Source of the DNA: Pseudomonadales bacterium
GTDB taxonomy: Bacteria; Pseudomonadota; Gammaproteobacteria; Pseudomonadales; Azotimanducaceae
Reading direction: 5' to 3'
Length of the DNA: 64,000 nt
NCBI GenBank assembly: GCA_019634925.1
Contig: JAHCAL010000002.1
Span: forward strand, 124,001-188,000
Shown: piece by piece, positions 37,138 through 46,677 of the stretch
Layout of the letters: every line of letters starts with the position of its first letter
Position numbering within the stretch: the stretch's first letter is position 1
Translations under genes and position numbers: made by a program
Notes under the pieces: model-generated
Seen by the model: only the letters and a program-made list of their open reading frames with translations
Told to the model about the DNA's origin: nothing
Database searches by the model: none

Positions 37138-37488
37138 ATGAGCGAGATGACCCTATATCACAACCCGCGCTGCTCGAAGTCGCGTCAGGCACTGGCCTTG
37201 CTGAACGAGCGCGGCGCGACGCCGCGCATCGTGTTGTACCTCGAGACGCCGCCCGACGCGGAGACATTGCGCAGCCTGCTCGGCAAGCTCGGCCTCGATG
37301 CGCGCGCGGTCCTGCGTACCGGCGAGCCCGAATACCGGGCGCTGCAACTCGACGATCCCGCTACCGACGAAGCGACGCTCATCGAAGCCCTGGCCGCACA
37401 TCCGGCACTGCTCGAACGACCCATCGCCGTGCGTGGTGCGCGCGCCGTGATCGGTCGTCCACCCGAGCGCGTGCTCGAGCTGCTCTGA
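37138..37488 (+). CDS. ArsC-family reductase, YfgD-like (glutaredoxin-coupled type)
   Basis: A 116-residue thioredoxin-fold protein. MTLYHNPRCSKSRQALALL has the single N-terminal redox Cys (about residue 11) of the E. coli ArsC/YfgD type. ERPIAVRGARAVIGRPPERVLEL provides the Arg residues usual in the C-terminal region. No ars operon genes are adjacent, and chromosomal YfgD-type copies next to wrbA are standard in gammaproteobacteria, so arsenate resistance is not implied. It is 51 bases before the wrbA-like gene. Confidence 0.88.
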   Translation: MSEMTLYHNPRCSKSRQALALLNERGATPRIVLYLETPPDAETLRSLLGKLGLDARAVLRTGEPEYRALQLDDPATDEATLIEALAAHPALLERPIAVRGARAVIGRPPERVLELL

Positions 37489-37536
37489 GCTGCCCGGCAC
37501 GGCCCCAAGCGCCCGTTCACACCAACAGCACTCTGA

Positions 37537-38570
<1,034 letters not shown>

Positions 38571-38595
38571 TTACCGATGCGTGTATGACCGCTGG

Positions 38596-38931
38596 TCAGT
38601 GAATGACCGGAGGCAGGTCGTGGGGCTCTTCGGATTCGTCGTCGACGCTCTGCACCGCGTAGCGTCGCGTCGTGATCTCGCCGGCCACCACGTGCGGCAG
38701 CTCGCGCAGGAAGTCTTCCATGTGCTGGGTCTGGAAGTGCGCCATCAGCGCTTCCATGCTCTCCCATTCCTGGAACAGCAACAGGCTGTTCGGATCCGAC
38801 AGGCCCACGTAGAAGTCGTAGGTGATGCAGCCCGGCTCGGCCTGGGTCGCCTCGGCCATGCGCCGCGCCATGTCGAGCGCCTGCTCACGGCAATCGGGGC
38901 GAATCGGAATCAGGCCATGAACGATGATCAT
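38596..38931 (-). CDS. Antibiotic biosynthesis monooxygenase (ABM)-fold protein
   Basis: A 111-residue dimeric alpha/beta-barrel-type protein. MIIVHGLIPIRPDCREQALD, then QAEPGCITYDFYVGLSDPN and LLFQEWESMEALMAHFQT, are the hallmarks of the ABM family (YgiN-like), whose members are cofactor-free monooxygenases acting on quinol-like compounds or on unknown substrates. The last 20 residues are an acidic tail. ATG 38931 overlaps the stop of the acyl-CoA synthetase gene by four bases, so it is the last gene of that operon. Confidence 0.85.
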   Translation of the reverse strand: MIIVHGLIPIRPDCREQALDMARRMAEATQAEPGCITYDFYVGLSDPNSLLLFQEWESMEALMAHFQTQHMEDFLRELPHVVAGEITTRRYAVQSVDDESEEPHDLPPVIH

Positions 38932-40850
38932 GATGACACGCCGCCCTGCGGTGGATTCGGGCCCGCCATGACCCCCTCGGCCACCAGCACGGCGCCGATC
39001 TCGTCCATGATCGCCGGATCGTCGATGGTGGACGGCACCGGGTAGGCCCGACCGTCGATCATCTTGCGCAATACCTGCCGCAGGATCTTGCCCGAACGGG
39101 TCTTGGGCAGGCGCTTCACGACCACGGCGCGCCGGAAGTTCGCGAACGGCCCGACCGTCTCGCGCACGCTGCGCACCAGGTCCTGCTGCAGCGCGGCGCG
39201 CTCGACATTGACCCCATCCTTCAACACCAGGAGACCCAGGGGAACCTGGCCCTTGTCGGGATCCTCGATGCCGACCACCGCGCATTCGGCGACCGCCGGG
39301 TGCGCGGCGACCGCCTCTTCCATCTCGCCGCTCGAGAGCCGGTGACCTGCCACGTTGATGACGTCGTCCATGCGGCCCATGATGTAGACGTAACCGTCCG
39401 CGTCCCGGTAGCCCTCGTCACCGGTGAGGTAGAACCCGGGATACCGGCTCCAGTAGGACGCCTCGAAGCGCGCGTGATCGCCCCATACCGTCGGCAGCGA
39501 GCCGGGTGGCAGCGGACCTTTCAGTACCACCGCGCCGACCTGGCCGGGGCCGAGTTCGCTGCCGTCCTCGTTCAGGATCCGCAGGTCATAGCCGGGTACC
39601 GGCAACGTCGGCGAGCCGGCTCGTGTCTCGAGCAGCTCCACGCCGGCCATGTTCGCGCAGATCGACCAGCCGGTCTCGGTCTGCCACCAGTGATCGATCA
39701 CCGGAATGCCGAGGTGTTCCTTCAGCCAGTGATAGGTCGGTGGGTCCAGCCGCTCACCGGCGACGAACTGGTAGCGCAGCGACGAGACGTCGTGACGCGC
39801 CTTCAGCCGGCAGTCCGGATCCTCCTTGCGGATCGCGCGAAACGCCGTGGGCGCGACGAAGAAACTCTTCACCCGATGCTGTTCGATCACCCGCCAGTAG
39901 GCGCCCGCGTCAGGTGTACGCACCGGCTTGCCTTCGTACAGGACGGTCGCGCAACCGCGGATGAGCGGCCCGTAGACGATGTAGCTGTGCCCGACCACCC
40001 AGCCGACGTCGGACGCCGCCCAGAACACGTCGTCCGGGCCGATGTCGTAGATCGCGTGCATGCTGTAGTTGAGCGCGACGGCATGACCGCCGTGGTCGCG
40101 TACGACACCTTTCGGTTTGCCGGTGGTGCCGGATGTGTACAGGATGTAGAGCGGATCGGTGGCGTCCACCTCGACCCAGCCCACCTCGGCTGCACCCGCT
40201 TCCCACTCATGCCAGTCGAGATAACCGCCGGCACGCAGATCCGCGGCACGCGCCTCGCGCTGCAGCACGACTACGTGCTCCGGCTTGTGATTGGCATGCG
40301 CGAGCGCCGCGTCGAGCAGCGGCTGGTACGGAATGACGTTGTCGAACTCGATGCCGCAGGACGCGGAGAGCACGACCCGCGGCGTGGCGTCGTCGATGCG
40401 GGTGGCGAGTTCCGGTGCCGCGAATCCACCGAAGACCACCGAATGCACGGCGCCGAGTCGCGCGCAGGCGAGCATCGCCATCACCGCCTCCGGCACCATC
40501 GGCATGTAGATGATGACCCGGTCTCCGCGGCCGACGCCCAGTCCGGCGAGCGCGCCGGCAACCCGCGCGACGCGCGCGGTCAGTTCGGCGTAGCTGTACG
40601 TGCGCACCTCACCCGTCGCCGGCGAGTCGTAGATCAGCCCGGGGCACGCGCCGCGCCCGGCGGCGACGTGCCGGTCGAGCGCGAGCCAGGCGGTATTGGT
40701 GCGGCCGCCGCGGAACCAGCGCCACGCGCCGTTCGGATCCCGGTCCAGGATCGAGCGCGGGGCGGTGAACCACGGCAACGCGCGGGCCTGCTCGGCCCAG
40801 AACCCTTCCGGGTCGCGCAGTGCCCGCTCGTATTCCGCCGCGTAGCCCAT
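38928..40850 (-). CDS. Propionyl-CoA synthetase-like acyl-CoA ligase (PrpE/ACS family)
   Basis: A 640-residue AMP-forming acyl-CoA synthetase. The adenylate-forming motifs are intact: P-loop YILYTSGTTGKPKGVV (about residues 248-263), HWWQTETGW (about 405-413), YLTGDEG and MGRMDDVINVAGHRLS, and the C-terminal catalytic Lys in PKTRSGKILRQ. The WAASDVGWVVGHSYIVYGPL segment is shared by acetyl- and propionyl-CoA synthetases; overall it is closer to PrpE. It activates a short-chain acid released in catabolism. It is two bases downstream of the racemase-like CoA transferase and overlaps the ABM gene, so the three work as one unit. Confidence 0.9.
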   Translation of the reverse strand: MGYAAEYERALRDPEGFWAEQARALPWFTAPRSILDRDPNGAWRWFRGGRTNTAWLALDRHVAAGRGACPGLIYDSPATGEVRTYSYAELTARVARVAGALAGLGVGRGDRVIIYMPMVPEAVMAMLACARLGAVHSVVFGGFAAPELATRIDDATPRVVLSASCGIEFDNVIPYQPLLDAALAHANHKPEHVVVLQREARAADLRAGGYLDWHEWEAGAAEVGWVEVDATDPLYILYTSGTTGKPKGVVRDHGGHAVALNYSMHAIYDIGPDDVFWAASDVGWVVGHSYIVYGPLIRGCATVLYEGKPVRTPDAGAYWRVIEQHRVKSFFVAPTAFRAIRKEDPDCRLKARHDVSSLRYQFVAGERLDPPTYHWLKEHLGIPVIDHWWQTETGWSICANMAGVELLETRAGSPTLPVPGYDLRILNEDGSELGPGQVGAVVLKGPLPPGSLPTVWGDHARFEASYWSRYPGFYLTGDEGYRDADGYVYIMGRMDDVINVAGHRLSSGEMEEAVAAHPAVAECAVVGIEDPDKGQVPLGLLVLKDGVNVERAALQQDLVRSVRETVGPFANFRRAVVVKRLPKTRSGKILRQVLRKMIDGRAYPVPSTIDDPAIMDEIGAVLVAEGVMAGPNPPQGGVSS

Positions 40851-40852
40851 CG

Positions 40853-41983
40853 TCAGGCCGGAATCACCTGGCGCGCCTTGAGGTCGGCGATCTCGGCGGC
40901 GCTGAAGCCGCAGTTGGCGAGTACCTGTTCGGAATTCGCGCCGGGCACCGGGGCGCCGTGCGAGATCTTCGCCTCGGTGCGGGAGAAACGCGGCGCGGGC
41001 GCCGGCTGCATGATGCCGTCGACCTCGACGAACGTGCCACGGGCCTTGTTGTGCGGATGGTGCGGAGCCTCGAAGATCGAGAGCACCGGCGCAAAACAGA
41101 CGTCCGTGCCCTCCATGATGGAGCACCACTCGGCCTGCGTGCGGGTCCTGAACACGCGGGCGAGTTCCTCCTTCAGGGCCGGCCACTGGGCCGGATCCAT
41201 CTGCGGCGCGAACTTCGCCTTGTCCACGCCGGTCTTCTCGAGCAGCAGTGCATAGAACTGCGGCTCGATGGAGCCGATGCAGACGTGTTTGCCGTCGCTG
41301 GTCTCGTAGGTATCGTAGAAATGCGCACCGCCGTCGAGCAGGTTGGTCCCGCGCTGGTCCTTGAAGGCACCGGCAGCGCCCATGGTGAAGAACATCGCCA
41401 TCAGGGCAGCCGCGCCATCCACCATGGCGGCGTCGACCACCTGGCCCTTGCCGGACTTCTGCGCCTCGAGCAGCGCACAGACGATGCCGAACGCGAGCAG
41501 CATGCCGCCGCCGCCGAAGTCGCCCACCAGGTTCAGCGGCGGTACCGGCCGCTCACCCTTGCGGCCGATGGCGTGCAGCGCACCGGAGAGGCCGATGTAG
41601 TTGATGTCGTGACCGGCCGCCTGGGCCATCGGGCCGTCCTGACCCCACCCGGTCATGCGTCCGTAGACGAGCCTCTGGTTGCGCGCCATGCAGGTCTCGG
41701 GACCGAGCCCGAGCCGCTCCGTCACACCCGGACGGAAACCTTCGAACAGCGCGTCCGCGGTGCTGACCAGGCGCAGCACCGTCTCGACGCCTTCGGGTTT
41801 CTTGAGGTCCACCGCGATTGAGTGTCGATTCCGAACCAGCACGTCCTTGCCGCGCCCACCCGGCGTACCCAGTCGATCGACGCGGATGACCTCGGCACCC
41901 ATGTCCGACAGCATCATGCCGCAGAACGGCCCCGGGCCGATGCCGGCCAGTTCGATGATGCGATATCCTGCGAGTGGTCCCAT
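40853..41983 (-). CDS. CaiB/BaiF-family CoA transferase, alpha-methylacyl-CoA racemase-like (second copy)
   Basis: A 376-residue paralogue of the protein at 11070-12203, with most of the central region (from [12 protein letters not shown] through [14 protein letters not shown] and [16 protein letters not shown]) nearly the same. The catalytic His (AAGHDINYI), Asp (VGDFGGG) and Glu (SIEPQ) of alpha-methylacyl-CoA racemase are all kept. Start [20 protein letters not shown] has GGGGAG eight bases upstream; a longer frame is non-family. Here the gene is coupled to a propionyl-CoA-synthetase-like ligase, which points to branched-chain acyl breakdown ending in propionyl-CoA. Confidence 0.87.
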   Translation of the reverse strand: MGPLAGYRIIELAGIGPGPFCGMMLSDMGAEVIRVDRLGTPGGRGKDVLVRNRHSIAVDLKKPEGVETVLRLVSTADALFEGFRPGVTERLGLGPETCMARNQRLVYGRMTGWGQDGPMAQAAGHDINYIGLSGALHAIGRKGERPVPPLNLVGDFGGGGMLLAFGIVCALLEAQKSGKGQVVDAAMVDGAAALMAMFFTMGAAGAFKDQRGTNLLDGGAHFYDTYETSDGKHVCIGSIEPQFYALLLEKTGVDKAKFAPQMDPAQWPALKEELARVFRTRTQAEWCSIMEGTDVCFAPVLSIFEAPHHPHNKARGTFVEVDGIMQPAPAPRFSRTEAKISHGAPVPGANSEQVLANCGFSAAEIADLKARQVIPA

Positions 41984-42088
41984 GGTTCGTCTCCCCTGCG
42001 AGTGGTCATCGGTTCGCGCGAGCGCGTCAAAAAAAGAGCCCGGGAGTTTAGCCGGTCTGACCGGCCAATTCATCGGCGCAGCGCGATG

Positions 42089-43912
42089 TCAGGCCGCCGT
42101 GTCGCCGAACCGGCCCACCGATCCGGACGCAGTCCCGTCGGGCGCCGCACCGAACTGGATCCGCGAGAACCGTGCATAAAGCTCACTGTCGCGCACCAGG
42201 CTCGCGTGCGTGCCGCTCGCCACGAGTCGCCCGGCGTCGAGCACCAGGATGCGATCCGCCTGGCGCACGGTCGACAGGCGATGGGCGATGACCAGGATGG
42301 TACAGCGCCCCTTGAGGGCTTCGATGCTGTCGCGGATGTATTCCTCGCTCTCGGCATCGAGCGCGCTGGTGGCCTCGTCGAGCAGCAGCAGGCGCGGCCG
42401 CGTGAGCAGTGCCCGCGCGATCGCCAGACGCTGCTTCTGACCGCCGGACAGTCCCACCCCGCCCTCGCCGACCCGGGTATCGAGCCCGTCCGGCAGGGCA
42501 TCGATGAAGCCGTCTGCGTGCGCCTGCCGAAGCGCGTCGCGCACGTCCGCTTCGGTGGCGTCGGGACGTCCGTAGCGGACGTTGTCGCGCAGGGTGCCCG
42601 CGAACAGCACCGACTCCTGGGGGACGTAACCGATCCGTCCGCGGACGTCGGCGAGCGCGAGCGAACGGAGGTCGCGATCGTCGAGCAGTACCGCGCCTGC
42701 TTCGGGATCGTGGAAACGCTGCACGAGGTCGAACAGCGTGCTCTTGCCGGCGCCGGAGGGCCCGACCAGCGCGACCATCTCGCCCGGCTCGACCACGAGA
42801 CTCAAGCCGTCCAGGACCCGCTGTTGCGGCCGTGTGGGATAGCTGAACACCACGTCACGCAAGGCGAGCCGGCCGCACGCACCGTCCGGAATGACCGCGG
42901 GCGCGGCGGGTTCCGGCAGGATGGAGCGCGCCTGCAGCAGTTCCATCAGCCGCTCGGTGGCGCCGGCCGCGCGTTGCAGATCGCTGTAGACCTCGCTGAT
43001 CGCGCCGACCGAGCCGGCCACGATGAACGCATAGAAGATGAAGGCCGCGAGTTCGCCCGGTGAGGTGGCGCCGCGCAGCACGTCGAGGCCGCCGATCCAG
43101 AGCATGGTCGCGATCGCGGCCATCACCAGCAGCATGACCAGCGCGATCAGGATCGCGCGGCTCGTCACCCGGCGCACCGCGACTGCGAACGCGCGCTCGA
43201 CCCGCTCGCCGAACCGGGATTCGTCGATCGGCTCGTGGTTGAACGACTGCACGACCTTGATGTAGCGCAGCGACTCGCCCGCATAGCTGCCGACGTCGGC
43301 GATGGTGTCCTGGCTGCTGCGCGAAAGCCCGCGCACGCGGCGGCCGAACAGCACCACGGGCGCCACGACGAACGGGACGCTCGCGACCACCACGAGGGAC
43401 AGCTTGGCATTGGTCACGAACAGCAGCACGATCCCGCCGAGGAACATGAGCGCATTGCGCAGCGCGATCGAGACGGACGATCCGATCACGGTCTGCAGCA
43501 GCGTGGTGTCCGTCGTGATCCGGGACTGGATCTCGGTCGGCTGGTTGACCTCGAAGAAGCCGGGATGCAGTCGAATGATATGCCGGAACACCGCGAAGCG
43601 GATGTCCGCCGCGACCCGTTCGCCGATCCAGGACACGTAGTAGAAACGCACGAAGGTGCCGACGGTCAGCGCGACCATGAGCAGGGCAAAGACCAGGATG
43701 GTCTGCTCGAGCATGGCGGCGCTGGCGCCGCCCGCGAGCCCCCGGTCGATCACCAGGCGCATGCCCTGGCCGATTGACAGCGTGACGCCGGCGGTGACCA
43801 CGAGTGCGGCGCTGGCGAGGCCGACCTGCCGCAGGTACGGGCGCAGGAACGCAAGCGCTGGGCGCAGGCTCGTGAGTCTGCGCGAGGGCGGCCGGTTGAG
43901 TTCGTCGTCCAT
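42089..43912 (-). CDS. MsbA/LipidA-exporter-like ABC transporter, fused membrane and ATPase domains
   Basis: A 607-residue half-transporter that works as a homodimer. Six membrane helices occupy about residues 20-320 and the ATPase follows: Walker A VGPSGAGKST (about 393-402), Q-loop YVPQESVLFAGT, signature LSGGQKQRLAIARAL (about 497-511), Walker B LLLLDEATSALD, H-loop IAHRLST. The order and length fit MsbA and the multidrug exporters, so lipid, drug or peptide export are all possible. ATG 43912 is assigned; the open frame continues upstream for over 550 codons but only as antisense of two plus-strand genes. It is divergent from the esterase gene. Confidence 0.88.
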   Translation of the reverse strand: MDDELNRPPSRRLTSLRPALAFLRPYLRQVGLASAALVVTAGVTLSIGQGMRLVIDRGLAGGASAAMLEQTILVFALLMVALTVGTFVRFYYVSWIGERVAADIRFAVFRHIIRLHPGFFEVNQPTEIQSRITTDTTLLQTVIGSSVSIALRNALMFLGGIVLLFVTNAKLSLVVVASVPFVVAPVVLFGRRVRGLSRSSQDTIADVGSYAGESLRYIKVVQSFNHEPIDESRFGERVERAFAVAVRRVTSRAILIALVMLLVMAAIATMLWIGGLDVLRGATSPGELAAFIFYAFIVAGSVGAISEVYSDLQRAAGATERLMELLQARSILPEPAAPAVIPDGACGRLALRDVVFSYPTRPQQRVLDGLSLVVEPGEMVALVGPSGAGKSTLFDLVQRFHDPEAGAVLLDDRDLRSLALADVRGRIGYVPQESVLFAGTLRDNVRYGRPDATEADVRDALRQAHADGFIDALPDGLDTRVGEGGVGLSGGQKQRLAIARALLTRPRLLLLDEATSALDAESEEYIRDSIEALKGRCTILVIAHRLSTVRQADRILVLDAGRLVASGTHASLVRDSELYARFSRIQFGAAPDGTASGSVGRFGDTAA

Positions 43913-43987
43913 GGCGGCATTATCACACAGCGTTTGCATTCCCGAGGGGTTCTTGCTGAACTTCCCGGGCAAAGCGGAAGCGAGCGA

Positions 43988-44647
43988 ATGAGCGAATACC
44001 TCGACTGCCTGGAACTCGAGACGGGGCCGGATCCCGTCGGCGCGGTCATCTGGATGCACGGCCTCGGCGCCGACGCGAACGACTTCGAACCGATCGTGCC
44101 GATGCTCGAACTGGCCCGACCTCTGCGGTTCGTGTTCCCGAACGCGCCGATCCGGCCGGTGACCATCAACGGCGGCGCGCGCATGCGCGCCTGGTACGAC
44201 ATCGATCCGCGCGCGCCGCTCGCCGGCGCCGCGGACATCCGCACGTCCGCGGCCCAGGTCGGCGAACTGATCCGCCGCGAAGAGGCCCGCGGCATCGCGG
44301 CCCGGCGCATCACGCTCGCCGGCTTTTCCCAGGGTGGTGTGATCGCCCTGCATCTCGGGCTGCGGCACCCGGATCGCCTGGCGGGAATCCTGGCGCTGTC
44401 GACCTACCTCCACGACCATGAGCGCCTGACCGAGGAAGTGAGCTTCGCGAGCGTCGACGTGCCGATCTTCATGGCGCACGGGCGGCTGGATCCCATGATC
44501 CCGATCACGCGGGCGATCACCGGCCGCGAGGTGCTGCTCGGACACAACTACCGGGTCGAATGGCACGAGTACGCGATGGGACACCAGGTGTGCCCGGAGG
44601 AGATCCGGGACATCGGCAACTGGCTCGATCGTGTCTATGCGAGCTGA
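43988..44647 (+). CDS. Carboxylesterase/acyl-protein-thioesterase-like alpha/beta hydrolase
   Basis: A 219-residue serine hydrolase of the phospholipase/carboxylesterase (Pfam abhydrolase_2) family. VIWMHGLGADANDF is the oxyanion region. The nucleophile is Ser in LAGFSQGGVIAL (about residue 113), with Asp in AHGRLDPMIP (about 166) and His in YAMGHQVCPEE (about 198). Relatives hydrolyse short-chain esters. The start (MSEYLDCLELE) follows GGAAGCGAG. The last codons and stop are the first unit of a 12-base tandem repeat (44639-44686). Confidence 0.9.
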   Translation: MSEYLDCLELETGPDPVGAVIWMHGLGADANDFEPIVPMLELARPLRFVFPNAPIRPVTINGGARMRAWYDIDPRAPLAGAADIRTSAAQVGELIRREEARGIAARRITLAGFSQGGVIALHLGLRHPDRLAGILALSTYLHDHERLTEEVSFASVDVPIFMAHGRLDPMIPITRAITGREVLLGHNYRVEWHEYAMGHQVCPEEIRDIGNWLDRVYAS

Positions 44648-44686
44648 AACGCGAGCTGAAACGCGAGCTGAAACGCGAGCTGAAAT
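44639..44686. repeat. 12-base tandem repeat (x4) carrying repeated in-frame stop codons
   Basis: Unit GCGAGCTGAAAC occurs four times without gap (the last ends in T). In the esterase reading frame each unit reads Ala-Ser-stop-Asn, so the gene's terminal Ala-Ser-stop is repeated and four in-frame TGA codons occur every 12 bases. It starts inside the gene and fills the first 40 bases of the intergenic gap. Confidence 0.95.
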
Positions 44687-44776
44687 GCGACCCGATCTCC
44701 GGCGACCCGGTTCGTGCGCGGGCGCAGCGCCACTGCCAGGCATGTACGATTCACATCCACCGACGGAAAGACTGCA

Positions 44777-45550
44777 ATGGGCCTGATCGAACTCTACGGG
44801 ACGGCGCTCCTGGTCGTGTTCTGCCTCGTCACCCTGCTCTGGGCCATCAGCGTGCCGTTGAAGGACGCGAGCATCATCGACCTGCTCTGGGGGCCGCTGT
44901 TCGTCGCGATCGCCTGGGTGCTGCTCGCGCGTACCGGCACGATGGCGGCGAAGCCGTTCCTGGTGAGCTTGCTCGTCACACTGTGGGGTCTGCGCCTGGC
45001 GTTCCATCTGACCGCGCGCAACCTCGGCCACGGCGAGGACCGGCGCTATGCGCTCTGGCGCCAGCACGGCGGCGAGAACTGGTGGCTCAAGACGTACTAT
45101 CGGATCTACCTGTTCCAGGGCGGCATCGCGCTGGTGGTCGCCACGCCGATCATCGCCGCGTTCCACCGGCCGGATACGTTCGGCGTGCTGGCCGCATTCG
45201 GCGTACTGGTCTGGGCGGCCGGTTTCGTGTTCGAAATGCTCGCCGACATCCAACTCGGCCGGTTCAAGAACGACCCGGCCAACCGCGGGCAGATCATGGA
45301 TCGCGGCCTCTGGTCGCTCAGCCGGCACCCGAACTATTTCGGCGACGCCCTGCAGTGGTGGGGCCTCGGCCTGATCGCCCTGTCCGGCGCCACGTGGTGG
45401 GCCCTGATCGGACCGGTCGCGATGACCGCGGTATTCCTCGGGCTCAGCAACGATGTGCTGGAACGCGGCATGCGCAAGCGCCATCCGGGTTACGAAGCCT
45501 ATATCGCCGCGACGCCCAAGTTCTTTCCGGCCCTGCGCCGGCCCCGCTGA
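44777..45550 (+). CDS. DUF1295 / steroid 5-alpha-reductase-like membrane protein
   Basis: A 257-residue integral membrane protein with about six hydrophobic segments. The C-terminal third holds the family signature: RGLWSLSRHPNYFGDALQWWG (about residues 176-196), then RGMRKRHPGYEAYIAAT, which is shared with the isoprenylcysteine methyltransferase/steroid reductase superfamily and binds NADPH or SAM. DUF1295 proteins are mostly uncharacterised. The upstream 129 bases contain the 12-base repeat. A weak GGAAAG precedes ATG 44777; the in-frame extension upstream is unlikely. Confidence 0.87.
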   Translation: MGLIELYGTALLVVFCLVTLLWAISVPLKDASIIDLLWGPLFVAIAWVLLARTGTMAAKPFLVSLLVTLWGLRLAFHLTARNLGHGEDRRYALWRQHGGENWWLKTYYRIYLFQGGIALVVATPIIAAFHRPDTFGVLAAFGVLVWAAGFVFEMLADIQLGRFKNDPANRGQIMDRGLWSLSRHPNYFGDALQWWGLGLIALSGATWWALIGPVAMTAVFLGLSNDVLERGMRKRHPGYEAYIAATPKFFPALRRPR

Positions 45551-45565
45551 GGCGCCGTCCGGCCG

Positions 45566-45591
45566 CAATCTGACCAATCAATCTGACCAAT
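45566..45591. repeat. 13-base tandem repeat upstream of argC
   Basis: CAATCTGACCAAT occurs twice head to tail, between the DUF1295 gene and argC. The copies are identical. No function is evident. Confidence 0.85.
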
Positions 45592-45653
45592 GCTCGGGAC
45601 ATCGCGCCCGATTTGGCCTAAAATCCGGCGCCTTCGTGCACCCGGTACCTGGC

Positions 45654-46601
45654 GTGACAAGCGTATTCATTGACGGCGAAGCCGGCACCACCGGCCTCGA
45701 GATCGCAGAGCGGCTCGCGTCGCGCACCGATCTCACGCTGCTGCGCATCGACCCGGCCGCACGCAAGGATCCCGCGGCACGGCGCCGGCTCCTCGAGTCA
45801 GCCGACGTCGCCATCCTCTGCCTGCCGGACGAAGCCGCCATCGAGGCCGTGCAGCTCGCCGGCGGACGCGGCCGCATCCTGGATGCGAGCACGGCGCACC
45901 GGACCGATGCCGCGTGGGTGTACGGGCTGCCGGAACTCGCACGCGACCAGCGCGCGCGCATCGCCGAAGCCCGCCTGGTCGCCAATCCGGGCTGTTATCC
46001 GCAGGGGTTCATCCTGCTGGTCCGCCCGCTCATCGAGGCAGGCATCCTGTCGGCCGATCAGCCGCTTGCCGTGCACGCGCTGTCCGGCTACTCGGGCGGC
46101 GGTCGCGGCATGATCGAGACGTACCGGGGCTTCGACGCGACCACCCGCGAACTCTGCAACACCCGCCCCTATGCGCTCGGCCTGCGCCACAAACACGTGC
46201 CCGAGATGCGCCTTTACAGCGGCACTCGGCAGGCGCCATTGTTCGCACCCAGCGTGGGTTACTTCATGCAGGGAATGCTGGTGCAGATTCCGCTGTTCGC
46301 GAGCCAGCTGGCCAGGCGCGCAACACCTTCCGAGGTCAGCGAACTGCTCGCCGCCCGATACGCGGGCGAACCGTTCGTCAAGGTGTTTCCGACCGGCGCC
46401 GACGCGGCACTCGAGTCCGGCTTCCTGCGGCCGACCGCGTGCAACGGCACGAACCGCCTGGAGCTCATGGTATTCGGCCACGACGAGCAGATGCTCCTGG
46501 TGGCGCGCTACGACAACCTCGGCAAGGGAGCATCCGGCGCGGCGATCCAGAACCTGAACCTCATGATCGGCGCGGACGAGAAGACCGGTCTCGAGGCATG
46601 A
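45654..46601 (+). CDS. argC: N-acetyl-gamma-glutamyl-phosphate reductase, short (type 2) form
   Basis: Third step of arginine synthesis: NADPH reduction of N-acetylglutamyl phosphate. The 315-residue chain is the short ArgC class. FIDGEAGTTGLEIAERL is the cofactor loop, the catalytic Cys is in LVANPGCYPQG (about residue 114), and the His is in LRHKHVPEM. The GTG at 45654 gives the family start; a GTG six codons upstream is also possible. No other arg gene lies nearby, so its synthesis partners must be elsewhere. It lies 76 bases before the DEAD-box helicase gene. Confidence 0.92.
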   Translation: MTSVFIDGEAGTTGLEIAERLASRTDLTLLRIDPAARKDPAARRRLLESADVAILCLPDEAAIEAVQLAGGRGRILDASTAHRTDAAWVYGLPELARDQRARIAEARLVANPGCYPQGFILLVRPLIEAGILSADQPLAVHALSGYSGGGRGMIETYRGFDATTRELCNTRPYALGLRHKHVPEMRLYSGTRQAPLFAPSVGYFMQGMLVQIPLFASQLARRATPSEVSELLAARYAGEPFVKVFPTGADAALESGFLRPTACNGTNRLELMVFGHDEQMLLVARYDNLGKGASGAAIQNLNLMIGADEKTGLEA

Positions 46602-46677
46602 CCCAGTGGGGCCCAGAGCGGGGCGCGGCACACAGAAGACTTGAATTCAACGGCAATCACCAGGACATTCACGACCC

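Noticed and set aside
37138..37488. Arsenate-resistance operon
   Set aside because: No arsR, arsB or acr3 gene is nearby; the arsC-like/wrbA/DUF2069 order is a housekeeping arrangement.
43913..45577. Open frame continuing the MsbA-like gene upstream to give a 1162-codon reading frame
   Set aside because: Beyond 43912 it is antisense to the esterase and DUF1295 genes, both of which have clear family motifs and ribosome-binding sites. Long antisense frames are common in high-GC DNA.
45596..45624. argC promoter with TAAAAT at 45619-45624
   Set aside because: The -10-like box is good but no -35 lies at a sensible distance.
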